A stretch of DNA of 64,000 nt, taken from positions 1-64,000 of the forward strand of contig VUAW01000001.1 of the NCBI GenBank assembly GCA_008711135.1, in the 5' to 3' direction. A program made the translations under genes and the position numbers. This DNA is from Rhodobacteraceae bacterium LNNU 3342. GTDB taxonomy: Bacteria; Pseudomonadota; Alphaproteobacteria; Rhodobacterales; Rhodobacteraceae. The notes below the pieces were generated by a model. The model did not search any database. It had not been told where the DNA came from and was given only the letters and a program-made list of their open reading frames with translations. This document shows positions 40,001 to 49,896 of the stretch, one piece after another; the first letter of the stretch is position 1, and each line of letters starts with the position of its first letter.

Positions 40001-40441
40001 CAACTGCCGCCCCACGGGCCCGTCGGGACCGCCGGTCAGGCAGATCAAACCCGCAGAATACTGCGCCAGCTCATCCACCGTCACCGCCGGAAGCTGCCCC
40101 CCCGCATCAAGGTAGAGGCACGAGTTCAGCTTCATCAGGTTCATGTAGCCCTGTTCCGACTGCGCCAGCAGAACCACCGGCGCGGGCGGGCGCGGGCGTT
40201 CGCCGGGCTGGGCCGGATCGTAGTCCACCGCCACCTGGCAACCGATGATGGGTTGCACACCGGCCCCACTGGCGGTGACGGAAAATTCCAATGCCGCGAA
40301 CAGGTTGTTCGTGTCTGTCACCGCGACAGCCGGCATTCCCTGCGCCGCGCAAAGCTTGACAAGCTTCTTGACGGGCACCGCCCCTTCCAGAAGCGAATAT
40401 TCGGTGTGCGTGCGGAGGTGGATGAATCGGGGGCCTGACAT
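37001..40441 (-). CDS. dnaE: DNA polymerase III alpha subunit
   Basis: A 1146-aa replicative polymerase. The N-terminal PHP domain starts FIHLRTHTEYSLLEGAV. The palm carries the catalytic PDFDIDFCMDRREEVI, preceded by GPGRGSGAGSLVAYAL. The C-terminal OB fold is at about 985-1060. ATG 40441 (MSGPRFIHLR) matches the usual DnaE start; the open frame continues 119 codons upstream over the xdhA promoter region without homology. It is DnaE1, not the DnaE2 of the imuAB cassette, given its start and PHP residues. Confidence 0.96.
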   Translation of the reverse strand: MSGPRFIHLRTHTEYSLLEGAVPVKKLVKLCAAQGMPAVAVTDTNNLFAALEFSVTASGAGVQPIIGCQVAVDYDPAQPGERPRPPAPVVLLAQSEQGYMNLMKLNSCLYLDAGGQLPAVTVDELAQYSAGLICLTGGPDGPVGRQLQAGQTAKAQALMERLAGIYPNRLYVELQRHPGEGGQTTNGERATEQSFVEMAYAMDLPLVATNDVYFPKPEMYEAHDALICIAEGAYVDQQEPRRRLTPQHYFKTAEEMIALFADLPEAIENTVEIARRCAFKAYKRDPILPKFADDEVEELRRQAKEGLAARLAVIPHAAPVEEYEKRLEFELGIIEGMGFPGYFLIVADFIKWAKDHEIPVGPGRGSGAGSLVAYALTITDLDPLRYSLLFERFLNPERVSMPDFDIDFCMDRREEVINYVQQRYGREKVGQIITFGALLSKAAVRDVGRVLQMPYGQVDRLSKMIPVEGVKPVSIEKALADEPRLREAAKAEEVVDRLLTYGQQIEGLLRNASTHAAGVVIGDRPLDELVPLYQDPRSDMPATQFNMKWVEAAGLVKFDFLGLKTLTVIQNAIDLLRLRGIDVDISMIPLDDKPTYELYASAKTVAVFQVESSGMMDALRRMKPTCIEDIVALVALYRPGPMENIPTYCEVKNGLRERESVHPLIDHILEETQGIIVYQEQVMQIAQVMAGYSLGGADLLRRAMGKKIKEAMDAERPKFVNGAKANGVEAKKASEVFDLLEKFANYGFNKSHAAAYAVVSYQTAWLKANHPVEFMAAVMNCDIHLTDKLNVYKREVDRLGIETIPPCVNRSQATFSVREGKVVYALGALKNVGIDAMRLIVEGRGDRPFATVFDMARRVDLKRVGKRPMEMLARAGAFDVLDRNRRRVFESLDALCAYSAAVHEARASSQVSLFGEAGEDLPEPRLPNCDDWLPMERLAQEHQAIGFYLSGHPLDDYIAPLKRKGVLTLDEIADKAQGGPVVAKLAGSVSSRQERKSARGNRFAFVQLSDPTGLYEVTVFSDTLEAARQHLEPGQNVVLTVEATMEGDTLKLLARAAQPIDGVVADAGSSGLRIHVESEGAVGSIAGLLSKLAGEGGRSRGLITFCIADRETGREYDLTLPEPLPVNPQIKGAIKSMGGVGMVEEL

Positions 40442-40604
40442 GGGGGCCACGTTACCGGCTGCGGCCTGCTTCTGGAACAGCGAAAAGACTTGCCAAAACC
40501 CATGGGCGCGGCTTTGCTGGCGATAACGGGCGCATCCCCGCTTTACGCCGCATCGGGCGGGGGTGCCGCAGCCCGAATACCACAGAAAGCGGCAGGTTAC
40601 CTTC

Positions 40605-41951
40605 ATGATGGAGATCGCGTTTCTTCTGAACGGCGCGCCCCTGCGGGTGCAGGCCGACCCCACGCGCACGCTGCTTGACTGGCTGCGCGAAGAGCGCCGC
40701 CTGACCGGCACCAAGGAGGGCTGCAACGAAGGCGATTGCGGCGCCTGCACGGTCATGGTGACGGACGAGGATGGACCAAAGACGCTCAACGCTTGCATCC
40801 TGCTGCTGCCACAGCTTCACGGCAAGGCCGTGCGTACGGTGGAAGGCATTGCCGGACCCGGCGGTGAACTCCACCCCGTGCAAGAGGCGATGATCACCCA
40901 TCACGGCAGCCAGTGCGGGTTCTGCACGCCCGGCTTCGTCGTGTCGATGGCGGTGGCGCACAAGCTCGGCCGGCAGGATTTCGATGACCAGCTTGCCGGA
41001 AACCTGTGCCGCTGCACTGGCTATGCGCCCATCATCCGCGCCGCAAAGGCGGCAGCCGATGCGCCTGTGCCCGAATGGCTCGACGATCCGCTGCCAGAGG
41101 TAGCGCACCTGCCCTTCCGCCCCGAAACCGCCGATGAACTTGCCGAATGGTATCTGGCCCACCCGGAGGCGACGCTGATCGCCGGCGCCACCGACGTGGG
41201 CCTTTGGGTGACAAAGGATCTGCGTGATCTTGCGCCGGTGGCCTTCCTGAACGGCGTCCGCGACCTGCGCGGGATCGAAGTGACCGAGAACGCGATCCGC
41301 ATCGGCGCCTGCGTGACGATTTCGGAACTGGGACGGGCGATCGGGCCGCACTACCGCAGCTTTGCGGAACTGATCCGCCGCTATGGGTCGGTCCAGGTGC
41401 GTAATGCGGCGACGATCGGCGGCAACATTGCCAATGGCTCGCCCATTGGGGACAGCCCGCCGGCGCTGATCGCATTGGGGGCGGTGCTGCACCTGCGGCG
41501 GGGAACGGAACGCCGGTCGCTGCCGCTGGAGGAGTTCTTTCTCGACTACCGCAAGCAGGACCGCCAGCCCGGCGAATTCGTGGAGGCCGTGACGATCCCG
41601 CGCCAGCCCGACCGGCTGGCTTGCTACAAGCTTTCCAAGCGGTTCGACCAAGATATCTCTGCTGTCTGCGGCTGTTTCAACGTGACGGTGGCCGATGGTG
41701 TGGTGCAGGACGCCCGGATCGCCTTTGGCGGCATGGCCGGCATTCCAAAACGCGCCCGCGCGGCCGAAGCTGCGCTGATCGGCCAGCCGTGGTCCGAGGC
41801 CACGGTTTCCGCCGCACAGACCGCGCTGGAACGGGACTTCACGCCCCTGTCGGACATGCGCGCCAGCGCCGCCTACCGGATCGAGGCCGCAAAAGGCATG
41901 CTGATGCGCTACTTCCTGCAACCGCAACCGGTGCTGGAGGTGCAGGCATGA
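40605..41951 (+). CDS. xdhA: Xanthine dehydrogenase small subunit (2Fe-2S and FAD)
   Basis: A 448-aa subunit. The N-terminal plant-type 2Fe-2S cluster has Cys40, Cys45 and Cys48 ([15 protein letters not shown]). The second cluster is in [12 protein letters not shown] and [11 protein letters not shown]. The FAD domain follows (about 170-440; [14 protein letters not shown] and [14 protein letters not shown]). It passes electrons from the Mo site to NAD. ATG 40605 or 40608 can serve as start, without a strong ribosome-binding site. The stop overlaps xdhB. Confidence 0.94.
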   Translation: MMEIAFLLNGAPLRVQADPTRTLLDWLREERRLTGTKEGCNEGDCGACTVMVTDEDGPKTLNACILLLPQLHGKAVRTVEGIAGPGGELHPVQEAMITHHGSQCGFCTPGFVVSMAVAHKLGRQDFDDQLAGNLCRCTGYAPIIRAAKAAADAPVPEWLDDPLPEVAHLPFRPETADELAEWYLAHPEATLIAGATDVGLWVTKDLRDLAPVAFLNGVRDLRGIEVTENAIRIGACVTISELGRAIGPHYRSFAELIRRYGSVQVRNAATIGGNIANGSPIGDSPPALIALGAVLHLRRGTERRSLPLEEFFLDYRKQDRQPGEFVEAVTIPRQPDRLACYKLSKRFDQDISAVCGCFNVTVADGVVQDARIAFGGMAGIPKRARAAEAALIGQPWSEATVSAAQTALERDFTPLSDMRASAAYRIEAAKGMLMRYFLQPQPVLEVQA

Positions 41952-44233
41952 CCGTGGCGAAACCCCTTCCCCATGACGCGGCCCTTTTACACGTGACCGG
42001 GCAGGCGCGTTATGTCGATGACATCCCGGCGCCGGTCGGCACGTTGCATCTGGCCTTCGGGCTGTCGGCCGTCGCCCACGGACGCATTACCGGTATGGAT
42101 CTGGACGCCGTCCGCGCCGCCCCCGGCGTGGTCGCGGTGCTTACGGCGGAGGATCTGCCCTTTGCCAACGACGTGTCCCCCGGTGCGCATGACGAACCCC
42201 TGCTTGCCGACGGTACGGTGCATTATGTGGGCCAGCCGATCTTTCTGGTGGTTGCCGAAACCCATCTGGCGGCCCGCAAGGCGGCGCGCCTGGGCCGGAT
42301 CACCTATGAGGAGCTTCCGGCCCTTCTGACGATCGACCAGGCGCTGGCTGCCGATAGCCGGTTCGAAAGCGGCCCGCGCATCTGGTCCCGTGGGGATGCC
42401 GCCGCCGCCATCGCCATTGCGCCCCGGATGATCGAGGGCACGATGGAGATCGGCGGGCAGGAACATTTCTATCTTGAAGGTCAGGCGGCCTTTGCCCTGC
42501 CGCAGGAAAACGGGGATGTGGTGGTCCAATCCTCGACCCAGCATCCAACTGAGATCCAGCACAAGGTTGCCGAGGCACTGGGCCTGCCGATGTCTGGGGT
42601 CCGGGTCGAGGTTCGGCGGATGGGCGGCGGCTTTGGCGGCAAGGAAAGCCAGGGCAACGCGCTTGCCGTGGCCTGCGCGGTCGCGGCGCGGGCAACTGGG
42701 CGGCCCTGCAAGATGCGCTATGACCGTGACGACGACATGGTCATTACCGGCAAGCGCCATGACTTCCGCATCAGCTACCGCGTGGGATATGACGATCAGG
42801 GCCGCGTACAGGGGATCGAGTTCCTGCACCTTGTTCGCTGCGGCTGGGCGATGGACCTGTCGCTGCCGGTGGCGGATCGGGCGATGCTGCATGCCGACAA
42901 CGCCTACTTCCTGCCCCATGTCCGCATTGAAAGCCACCGCCTGCGCACCAACACCCAAAGCGCCACGGCCTTCCGCGGCTTTGGCGGGCCGCAGGGGATC
43001 GTGGCTGTGGAACGGGTGATGGACCACATCGCCCATACGCTGAACCGCGACCCGCTGGAGGTGCGGCAGGCCAATTTCTACGCCCCCGATGGCAGCCAGA
43101 GCACGCCCTATGGGATGCGCGTCACCGACAGCATCATCGGCGATCTGGCGGCGCGGCTGGCGGAAACATCGGACTACCACGCCCGCCGCAGGGCCGTTGC
43201 CGAATGGAACGCCACGAACCCGGTGCTGAAAAAGGGCATCGCCCTAACGCCGGTGAAGTTCGGGATTTCCTTCACGCTTTCGCATCTCAACCAAGCGGGG
43301 GCGTTGGTGCATGTCTATCAGGACGGGTCGATCCACCTCAACCACGGCGGGACGGAAATGGGCCAAGGCCTGTTCCAGAAGGTCGCGCAGGTGGCGGCGG
43401 CAGGTTTCGGCGTTGACATTTCCCGCGTGCGGATCTCAGCCACGGACACGGGCAAGGTTCCCAACACCTCGGCCACGGCGGCATCCTCTGGTTCCGACCT
43501 GAACGGGATGGCCGTCAAGGCCGCGGTGGACACCATCCGTCAGCGGCTGGCAGAGATGCTGGCCCAGGAACATCAGTGCGCCCCTGCAGACGTCCACTTT
43601 GCCGATGACCGGGTGACGGTCGGCGGCGCGGACTACACGTTCGAGGAGGTCATCCACCGCGCCTATACCCAGCGGATCAGCCTGTCCGCCACCGGCTTCT
43701 ACAAGACCCCGGACCTCAGCTGGGACCGGATCAAGGGACAGGGGCGGCCGTTCTTCTACTTCGCCTATGGCGCGGCGGTGAGCGAGGTGGTGCTGGACAC
43801 CCTGACCGGCGAAAGCCGCATCCTGCGCACCGACATCCTGCATGACGTGGGGGCCAGCCTTAACCCCGCGCTGGACATCGGGCAGGTCGAAGGTGGCTTC
43901 GTTCAGGGCGCAGGCTGGCTTACGACCGAGGAACTGGTCTGGGACGACAAGGGACGGCTGCGGACCCACGCGCCCTCGACCTACAAGATCCCGGCCTGCG
44001 GCGACCGGCCCCGCGTCTTCAACGTGGCGCTTTGGGACGGGCCGAACCGCGCCGACACGATCTACAAGTCCAAGGCCGTGGGTGAGCCGCCCTTCATGCA
44101 CGGGATATCGGTCCTCATGGCGTTGTCGGATGCGGTGGCGGCCTGTGGTCCGGACTATCCGGCGCTGGACGGGCCGGCCACGGCAGAACGGCTGTTGCGC
44201 GCAGTCCGGAGGCAGGTGGGCCATGAGCTTTGA
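41948..44233 (+). CDS. xdhB: Xanthine dehydrogenase large subunit (molybdopterin)
   Basis: A 761-aa Mo subunit. It starts at ATG 41948 ([20 protein letters not shown]) overlapping the xdhA stop. The a/b hammerhead domain holds [19 protein letters not shown]. Mo-binding segments are [24 protein letters not shown] and [13 protein letters not shown], and the likely catalytic Glu lies in the [11 protein letters not shown] stretch. It oxidises hypoxanthine and xanthine. Length and motifs fit bacterial XdhB (about 770-780 aa). Confidence 0.95.
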   Translation: MTVAKPLPHDAALLHVTGQARYVDDIPAPVGTLHLAFGLSAVAHGRITGMDLDAVRAAPGVVAVLTAEDLPFANDVSPGAHDEPLLADGTVHYVGQPIFLVVAETHLAARKAARLGRITYEELPALLTIDQALAADSRFESGPRIWSRGDAAAAIAIAPRMIEGTMEIGGQEHFYLEGQAAFALPQENGDVVVQSSTQHPTEIQHKVAEALGLPMSGVRVEVRRMGGGFGGKESQGNALAVACAVAARATGRPCKMRYDRDDDMVITGKRHDFRISYRVGYDDQGRVQGIEFLHLVRCGWAMDLSLPVADRAMLHADNAYFLPHVRIESHRLRTNTQSATAFRGFGGPQGIVAVERVMDHIAHTLNRDPLEVRQANFYAPDGSQSTPYGMRVTDSIIGDLAARLAETSDYHARRRAVAEWNATNPVLKKGIALTPVKFGISFTLSHLNQAGALVHVYQDGSIHLNHGGTEMGQGLFQKVAQVAAAGFGVDISRVRISATDTGKVPNTSATAASSGSDLNGMAVKAAVDTIRQRLAEMLAQEHQCAPADVHFADDRVTVGGADYTFEEVIHRAYTQRISLSATGFYKTPDLSWDRIKGQGRPFFYFAYGAAVSEVVLDTLTGESRILRTDILHDVGASLNPALDIGQVEGGFVQGAGWLTTEELVWDDKGRLRTHAPSTYKIPACGDRPRVFNVALWDGPNRADTIYKSKAVGEPPFMHGISVLMALSDAVAACGPDYPALDGPATAERLLRAVRRQVGHEL

Positions 44234-45167
44234 TCTAGAAGCTCTTCGCACCGCAGTAGCCGTCCATGGCCCGGTTGTCCGCGTCGTGGTGGCCGAGATC
44301 GCCGGATCATCCCCACGCGAACCCGGTGCCGCGATGATCGTCTGGGGCGACGGCCAGTCCGGTACCATCGGCGGCGGTGCGCTGGAATATCAGGCCACCG
44401 CCACTGCGCGTGAGATGCTCGCCAATGGCACGCCAATGCGGCTGGACCGGCAGGCGCTGGGCCCGGCGCTGGCGCAATGTTGCGGCGGGTCGGTGACGCT
44501 CCTCTCGGAACGCTGGGATGCAGACGCCCTTGGGACGCTGGAGGGACCCCTGATTGTCCGCCGGGTAAACGGCCCGCAGGATCCGCCATTTGCGGTGCGG
44601 CGGATGATGGCGGCGGCGCGGTCGGGCGCCGCACTTCCCTCGGCGCGGCTGGTGCAAGGCTGGATGATCGAACCGGTGTCTCGTCCTTCCCGTGCCCTCT
44701 GGATCTGGGGGGCGGGGCATGTCGGGCGGGCAATGGTGGGCGTGCTGCATCCCCTGCCCGATTTCGCGTTGACCTGGATCGACACCGACGCCGCGCGTTT
44801 TCCCGAAGTTCCTGCAGGCGTGGCGCAACGCGTCGCGTCCGATCCGGCGACGCTGGTCCCCGATGCCCCGGCAGCGGCTGAGCATCTGATCCTGACTTAT
44901 TCCCACGCGCTGGACCTTGACCTGTGCTATCGCCTGCTGGGGCATGGGTTTTCCTGGTGCGGGCTGATCGGGTCGGCGACAAAATGGGCACGGTTTCGCA
45001 GCCGGCTAGCGGCCCTTGGTCATTCGGATGCACAAATTTCACGCATTGCCTGCCCCATAGGCGATCCAGCCCTTGGAAAGCATCCGCAGGCCATTGCCGT
45101 TGGTGTGGCAGCCGCGCTACTAACACGCGGACGGACCGCCGAATTTGCAAGGGACCGCACCGGGTGA
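44223..45167 (+). CDS. xdhC: Xanthine dehydrogenase accessory protein XdhC
   Basis: A 314-aa protein with the XdhC/CoxI N-terminal domain (SSPREPGAAMIVWGDGQS, then GTIGGGALEYQA) and a C-terminal Rossmann domain (LWIWGAGHVGRAMV). XdhC binds the sulfurated molybdenum cofactor and inserts it into XdhB. It starts at ATG 44223, overlapping the xdhB stop by 11 bp, and ends 2 bp before the transporter ATPase gene. Confidence 0.92.
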   Translation: MSFDLEALRTAVAVHGPVVRVVVAEIAGSSPREPGAAMIVWGDGQSGTIGGGALEYQATATAREMLANGTPMRLDRQALGPALAQCCGGSVTLLSERWDADALGTLEGPLIVRRVNGPQDPPFAVRRMMAAARSGAALPSARLVQGWMIEPVSRPSRALWIWGAGHVGRAMVGVLHPLPDFALTWIDTDAARFPEVPAGVAQRVASDPATLVPDAPAAAEHLILTYSHALDLDLCYRLLGHGFSWCGLIGSATKWARFRSRLAALGHSDAQISRIACPIGDPALGKHPQAIAVGVAAALLTRGRTAEFARDRTG

Positions 45168-45169
45168 CC

Positions 45170-46687
45170 ATGACGGACATGCTTCTGACGATCGAAGGGC
45201 TGACCAAGGCCTATCCTGGTGTCGTGGCCAATGATCACGTGTCCTTTTCGATCGGCAACGGCGAGGTTCATGCCCTGTTGGGCGAAAACGGCGCGGGCAA
45301 GTCGACGCTGGTCAAGATGATCTATGGCCTCGTCCGGCCTGATTCCGGGCGGATGACGCTGCGCGGCGTACCCTATGAACCGGCCAATCCCAATGCCGCC
45401 CGGTCGGCGGGGGTGGCCATGGTCTTTCAGCACTTTTCCCTGTTCGAGGCGCTGAATGTCGCGGAAAACGTGGCGCTTGGCATGGACCACCCGCCGCCGC
45501 AGCGCCAGCTGGCCCGCCGCATCCGCGAGGTTTCGGAAACCTATGGCCTGCCGCTCGACCCGTCGCGTCTGGTGGGCGACCTGTCGGCAGGGGAACGGCA
45601 GCGGGTCGAAATCATCCGCTGCCTGTTGCAGGACCCGAAGCTGCTGATCATGGATGAACCGACCAGCGTGCTGACCCCGCAAGAGGTCGACATCCTGTTC
45701 CAGACGCTGCGCAGACTGGCGGCCGACGGAACATCGATCCTCTATATCTCTCACAAACTTGAAGAAATCCGCAGCCTTTGCGACAGCGCGACGATCCTGC
45801 GGCTGGGCAAGGTGGTGGGCCGCTGCACCCCGCGTGAGGTTTCGGCGCGCGAAATGGCGGAGATGATGGTCGGCACCACCCTGCAAGTGCCCACCCGCGC
45901 CGCGACCGAACCGGGCGAGGTCCTGCTGGAGGTGTCGAACCTGACGCTGCGGCCGGCCTCACCCTTTGGGACGGTGCTGCGCGACGTGTCGTTCAGCGTC
46001 CGGGCCGGTGAGGTTCTAGGCATCGGCGGCGTCGCGGGGAACGGTCAGGACGAACTGCTGTCAGCCCTGTCGGGCGAGGCGCGGGACCTGGACGGTGCCG
46101 TGCGCCTTCGCGGGCGGCCGATCGGCAAGCTGGGCCCCACCGAACGGCGGGGCTTGGCGGTCCTGAGCGCGCCCGAGGAACGGCTGGGCCATGCCGCCGC
46201 CCCGGACATGAGCCTGACGGAAAACGTCCTTTTGACCGCCGCGCGGCGCGAAGGGCTGCAGAGCCACGGCTTCCTGAACTGGGGCAAGAGCCGGGGCTTT
46301 GCGGAAAAGGTCATCCGCGCCTTTGACGTCCGTACGCCGGGGGCCGACGTGGCCGCGCGGGCGCTTTCGGGCGGCAACCTGCAAAAATTCGTCATCGGCC
46401 GCGAGGTGCTTCAGCGCCCAGAGGTGCTGGTCGTGAACCAGCCCACCTGGGGCGTCGATGCGGCGGCGGCGGCGGCGATCCGGCAGGCGCTGCTGGACTT
46501 GGCGCAGGGTGGCGCCGCTGTTGTGGTGATCAGCCAGGACCTGGACGAATTGATGGAAATCGCCGACCGCTTTGCCGCGCTGAACGAGGGGCGCCTGTCC
46601 CCGCCGCGCCCGACCCGTGGCCTGACGATGGAACAGATCGGGCTGATGCTGGGCGGTGCGCATGACATGGATGTGGCGCATGTATAG
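45170..46687 (+). CDS. Purine/nucleoside-type ABC transporter ATP-binding protein (double ATPase)
   Basis: A 505-aa protein with two ABC ATPase halves. The first has Walker A LLGENGAGKSTLVK and signature LSAGERQRVEI. The second has a degenerate Walker A (GVAGNGQDELLS) and LSGGNLQKFVIG, the usual arrangement in sugar and nucleoside (NupO/YufO) ATPases. ATG 45170 (MTDMLLTIEGL) is preferred; a GTG at 45164 is possible. It follows xdhC directly, so purine uptake and xanthine oxidation form one operon. Confidence 0.9.
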   Translation: MTDMLLTIEGLTKAYPGVVANDHVSFSIGNGEVHALLGENGAGKSTLVKMIYGLVRPDSGRMTLRGVPYEPANPNAARSAGVAMVFQHFSLFEALNVAENVALGMDHPPPQRQLARRIREVSETYGLPLDPSRLVGDLSAGERQRVEIIRCLLQDPKLLIMDEPTSVLTPQEVDILFQTLRRLAADGTSILYISHKLEEIRSLCDSATILRLGKVVGRCTPREVSAREMAEMMVGTTLQVPTRAATEPGEVLLEVSNLTLRPASPFGTVLRDVSFSVRAGEVLGIGGVAGNGQDELLSALSGEARDLDGAVRLRGRPIGKLGPTERRGLAVLSAPEERLGHAAAPDMSLTENVLLTAARREGLQSHGFLNWGKSRGFAEKVIRAFDVRTPGADVAARALSGGNLQKFVIGREVLQRPEVLVVNQPTWGVDAAAAAAIRQALLDLAQGGAAVVVISQDLDELMEIADRFAALNEGRLSPPRPTRGLTMEQIGLMLGGAHDMDVAHV

Positions 46688-46696
46688 GGGCCCCAA

Positions 46697-47782
46697 ATGA
46701 TCCGCCTGATAAAGCGCCCTACGCCCTCGCGGTTCTGGACGGCAGCGACCCCGGTTCTTGCCGTGCTGCTGACCATGATCGCCGGCGGGCTGATGTTCGC
46801 GGCGCTGGGCAAGGATCCGGTCGCGGCCATCCGCACGATATTCTACGACCCGCTGTTCGACCCGAATTTCGCCTCCTATTCCCGCCCGCAACTGCTGGTC
46901 AAGGCCGGGCCGCTGATCCTGATCGCGGTCGGACTCTCGCTCGGCTTTCGCGCCGGCATCTGGAACATCGGGGCGGAGGGGCAGTACATCATCGGCGCGC
47001 TTTGCGGGGCGGCGGTGGGTCTGGCGTTTTACCCGGCAGAGGGCTGGTACATCTTTCCGCTGATGGTGATGGCGGGGGCGCTGGGCGGCTGGGCCTGGGC
47101 GATGATCCCCGCGATCCTCAAGACCCGGTTCAACACGAACGAGATCCTCGTGTCCCTGCTGCTGGTCTATGTGGCGCAGCAGCTTCTGGCAGCGATGGCG
47201 CTGGGGCGGATGCGCAACCCGCAGGGCGGCGGGTTCCCCGGATCACGCAACCTGTCGCAATATCCGGCGGCATCCAACCCGGAACTGATCGCCGGGACCG
47301 GGATGCACTGGGGCGTGGTCGCCGCCTTCATCGCGGTGATCGCCGGTTACATCCTGCTGCAACGGCACATGCTTGGCTTCCAGATCCGGCTGTCGGGACA
47401 GGCACCGCGGGCGGCGCGCTTTGCGGGCGTGAACCCGGCGCGACTGGTGGTGTTCTGTCTTGGCGTATCCGGCGCGCTGGCCGGGCTTGCCGGGCTGTTC
47501 GAGGTAACGGGCCCGGCGGGACAGATCACGATCGACTTCAACTCCGGCTATGGCTTCACGGCGATCATCGTGGCCTTCCTGGGGCGGCTGCATCCGGTGG
47601 GCATCCTGCTGGCGGGACTGTTGATGGCGCTGACCTATATCGGCGGTGAACTTGCCCAGTTCATGCTGGGCATCCCTTCGGCGGCGATCCAGGCGTTCCA
47701 AGGAATGCTCTTGTTCTTCCTGCTGGCGGTCGACCTCCTGTCGAACTACCGCATCCAGCTGGGCCGGCCAGAGGTGGCGTGA
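46697..47782 (+). CDS. Purine/nucleoside-type ABC transporter permease 1
   Basis: A 361-aa BPD_transp_2 permease with about nine TM helices. The signature RAGIWNIGAEGQYIIGALCG precedes the second helix group, and TRFNTNEILVSLLLVYVAQ and YGFTAIIVAFLGRLHPVGIL are typical of the NupP/YufP group. It is 9 bp after the ATPase gene and overlaps permease 2. Confidence 0.9.
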   Translation: MIRLIKRPTPSRFWTAATPVLAVLLTMIAGGLMFAALGKDPVAAIRTIFYDPLFDPNFASYSRPQLLVKAGPLILIAVGLSLGFRAGIWNIGAEGQYIIGALCGAAVGLAFYPAEGWYIFPLMVMAGALGGWAWAMIPAILKTRFNTNEILVSLLLVYVAQQLLAAMALGRMRNPQGGGFPGSRNLSQYPAASNPELIAGTGMHWGVVAAFIAVIAGYILLQRHMLGFQIRLSGQAPRAARFAGVNPARLVVFCLGVSGALAGLAGLFEVTGPAGQITIDFNSGYGFTAIIVAFLGRLHPVGILLAGLLMALTYIGGELAQFMLGIPSAAIQAFQGMLLFFLLAVDLLSNYRIQLGRPEVA

Positions 47783-48717
47783 TGGATATCTTTGGCTCGA
47801 TCAATCTTTGGGTGCTGCTTGCCTCGCTCATGGTGGCGGCGACCCCGATCCTGCTGGCCGCAATTGGGGAACTGGTCGTGGAAAAGGCGGGCGTGCTGAA
47901 CCTTGGCGTAGAAGGCATGATGATCACCGGCGCGATCTGCGGCTTTGCCGTGGCCGTCGAAAGCGGCAGCCCCGCGCTGGGTTTTCTGGGCGCGGCGGTG
48001 GGGGGCGCGGTGCTTTCGCTGATCTTTGGCGTGCTTACGCAGGTGCTGCTGGCCAACCAGGTGGCGACGGGGCTGGCGTTGACGCTGTTCGGGCTGGGGT
48101 TTTCTGCGCTAATCGGTCAGGGCTACATCGGCGTACGGCCCCCGGCCATGCCACGCCTGGACATCCCGGTGCTGGCGGAACTTCCGGGCCTTGGCCGCGT
48201 GCTGTTTCGCCATGACGTGATCGTCTACCTGTCGATCGCACTGGTTGCGGGCGTCTGGGCGATGCTGCGCTACAGCCGCATCGGGCTGATCCTGCGGGCG
48301 GTGGGCGAAAACCACGACGCGGCCCATGCTCTGGGCTACAAGGTCGTCCGCATCCGCATCCTTGCGATCATGTTCGGCGGGGCCTGCGCGGGCTTGGGCG
48401 GGGCGTATCTGTCGCTGATCCGGGTGCCGCAATGGACTGAAGGCATGACCGCTGGCGCCGGCTGGATCGCGCTGGCCATCGTCGTCTTTGCCAGCTGGCG
48501 TCCGTGGCGGGCACTGCTGGGCGCCTACCTGTTCGGCGGGATCGCGGTGCTGCAACTGAACCTGCAGGCTGCCGGGGTGCGCATCCCGGTCGAGTATCTG
48601 TCGATGAGCCCGTACCTCATCACCATCCTTGTGCTGGTGATCATGTCCTCTGGCCGGTCGCGGGCGGCGTTGAACGCGCCTGCGTCGCTGGGCAAATCTT
48701 TCCATGCCCAAGGCTGA
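47782..48717 (+). CDS. Purine/nucleoside-type ABC transporter permease 2
   Basis: A 311-aa permease of the NupQ/YufQ group with ELVVEKAGVLNLGVEGMMIT near the N-terminus, IRILAIMFGGACAGLGGAYL and a closing helix before GRSRAALNAPA. ATG 47782 is used; a GTG one codon earlier overlaps the previous stop. It pairs with permease 1. Confidence 0.9.
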   Translation: MDIFGSINLWVLLASLMVAATPILLAAIGELVVEKAGVLNLGVEGMMITGAICGFAVAVESGSPALGFLGAAVGGAVLSLIFGVLTQVLLANQVATGLALTLFGLGFSALIGQGYIGVRPPAMPRLDIPVLAELPGLGRVLFRHDVIVYLSIALVAGVWAMLRYSRIGLILRAVGENHDAAHALGYKVVRIRILAIMFGGACAGLGGAYLSLIRVPQWTEGMTAGAGWIALAIVVFASWRPWRALLGAYLFGGIAVLQLNLQAAGVRIPVEYLSMSPYLITILVLVIMSSGRSRAALNAPASLGKSFHAQG

Positions 48718-48765
48718 CCTCTTTCAACTGTCGGGCCATTGCCCCAATAACCGTGGGAGATTTCC

Positions 48766-49842
48766 ATGAAGGTCACGCAACTTCTTGCCAGCGCCGCGAT
48801 GGCGTTGGGGCTGGCGGCCTCGGCCGCAATGGCGCAGGACGATCCGGTGAAGGTTGGCTTCATCTACGTCGGCCCGATCGGCGATTTCGGCTGGTCGCAT
48901 GAACACAACATCGGCCGTCTTGCGGTCGAGGAGCATTTCGGCGACGCGGTGGAAACCACCTATGTCGAAAGCGTGCCGGAAGGCGCCGATGCCGAACGCG
49001 TGCTGACCCAGATGGCGCTGTCTGGCCATGACCTGATCTTCACCACCTCCTTCGGCTACATGGACCCGACAATCAACGTCGCCCAGCGCTTCCCGAACGT
49101 GAAGTTTGAACATGCCACCGGCTACAAGACCGCCGAAAACGTCGCTGTCTACAACGCGCGCTTCTACGAAGGCCGTGCGGTGATCGGGCACATCGCTGGC
49201 AAGATGACCGAGACGAACAAGATCGGCTACATCGGCTCCTACCCGATCCCGGAGGTCATCCAGGGCATCAACGCGGCCTACATCCACGCGAAAAAGGCAA
49301 ACCCGGACGTGCAGTTCAGCGTGGTCTGGGCCTATAGCTGGTTCGACCCAGCGAAAGAGGCTGACGCCGCGAACGCACTGATCGAACAGGGCGTGGACGT
49401 GATCATGCAGCATACGGATTCGACCGCGCCCATGACCATCGCCGAGGATCGCGGCATCGTCGCCTTTGGCCAGGCGTCTGACATGGCCAACTTCGGTCCC
49501 AATGCGCAGCTGACCGCCATCGTCGACAACTGGGCCCCCTATTACATCGAGCGGGTGCAGGCCGTGATCGACGGCACTTGGGAAAGCCACAGCGTCTGGC
49601 ACGGCATTGCTGAAGGAATGGTGGAAATCACCCCGATCAGCGACCGTGTTCCCGAAGATGTCCGCGCAGAGGCAGAGGCGCTGTCCGCAAGCATCGCCGC
49701 GGGCGAGTACCACCCCTTCACCGGCCCCCTGAACCGTCAGGACGGAACCGAATGGCTGGCCGAGGGCGAGGTCGCGGATGACGAAACGCTTCTTGGCATG
49801 AACTTCTATGTCGAGGGCCTGCAGGGCGAGATCCCGCAATAA
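48766..49842 (+). CDS. BMP-family ABC transporter substrate-binding protein
   Basis: A 358-aa periplasmic protein with a signal peptide (MKVTQLLASAAMALGLAASA AMA, cleavage about residue 23) and the BMP/Med fold (VKVGFIYVGPIGDFGWSHEH, FEHATGYKTAENVAVYNARF, IGYIGSYPIPEVIQGINA). No lipobox Cys is seen. BMP proteins bind purine nucleosides and related ligands; with xdhABC upstream, a purine base or nucleoside is most likely. It is the last intact gene of the operon. Confidence 0.9.
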   Translation: MKVTQLLASAAMALGLAASAAMAQDDPVKVGFIYVGPIGDFGWSHEHNIGRLAVEEHFGDAVETTYVESVPEGADAERVLTQMALSGHDLIFTTSFGYMDPTINVAQRFPNVKFEHATGYKTAENVAVYNARFYEGRAVIGHIAGKMTETNKIGYIGSYPIPEVIQGINAAYIHAKKANPDVQFSVVWAYSWFDPAKEADAANALIEQGVDVIMQHTDSTAPMTIAEDRGIVAFGQASDMANFGPNAQLTAIVDNWAPYYIERVQAVIDGTWESHSVWHGIAEGMVEITPISDRVPEDVRAEAEALSASIAAGEYHPFTGPLNRQDGTEWLAEGEVADDETLLGMNFYVEGLQGEIPQ

Positions 49843-49850
49843 GCCAACAA

Positions 49851-49877
49851 AGGGGCGCGGCCTGTGGCCCCGCCCCT
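49851..49877 (+). terminator. Hairpin after the BMP-protein gene, terminator-like
   Basis: AGGGGCGCGGCC and GGCCCCGCCCCT form a 12-bp stem with one C:C mismatch and a 3-nt loop, 9 bp after the stop codon. No T run follows, so it may act by slowing polymerase or protecting the 3' end of the message. Confidence 0.45.
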
Positions 49878-49896
49878 GCCAACCGGAAGATGACCC

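Noticed and set aside
40442-40798. A 119-codon N-terminal extension of DnaE
   Set aside because: The ATG at 40441 matches the family start exactly; upstream sequence is the xdhA promoter region and has no homology.
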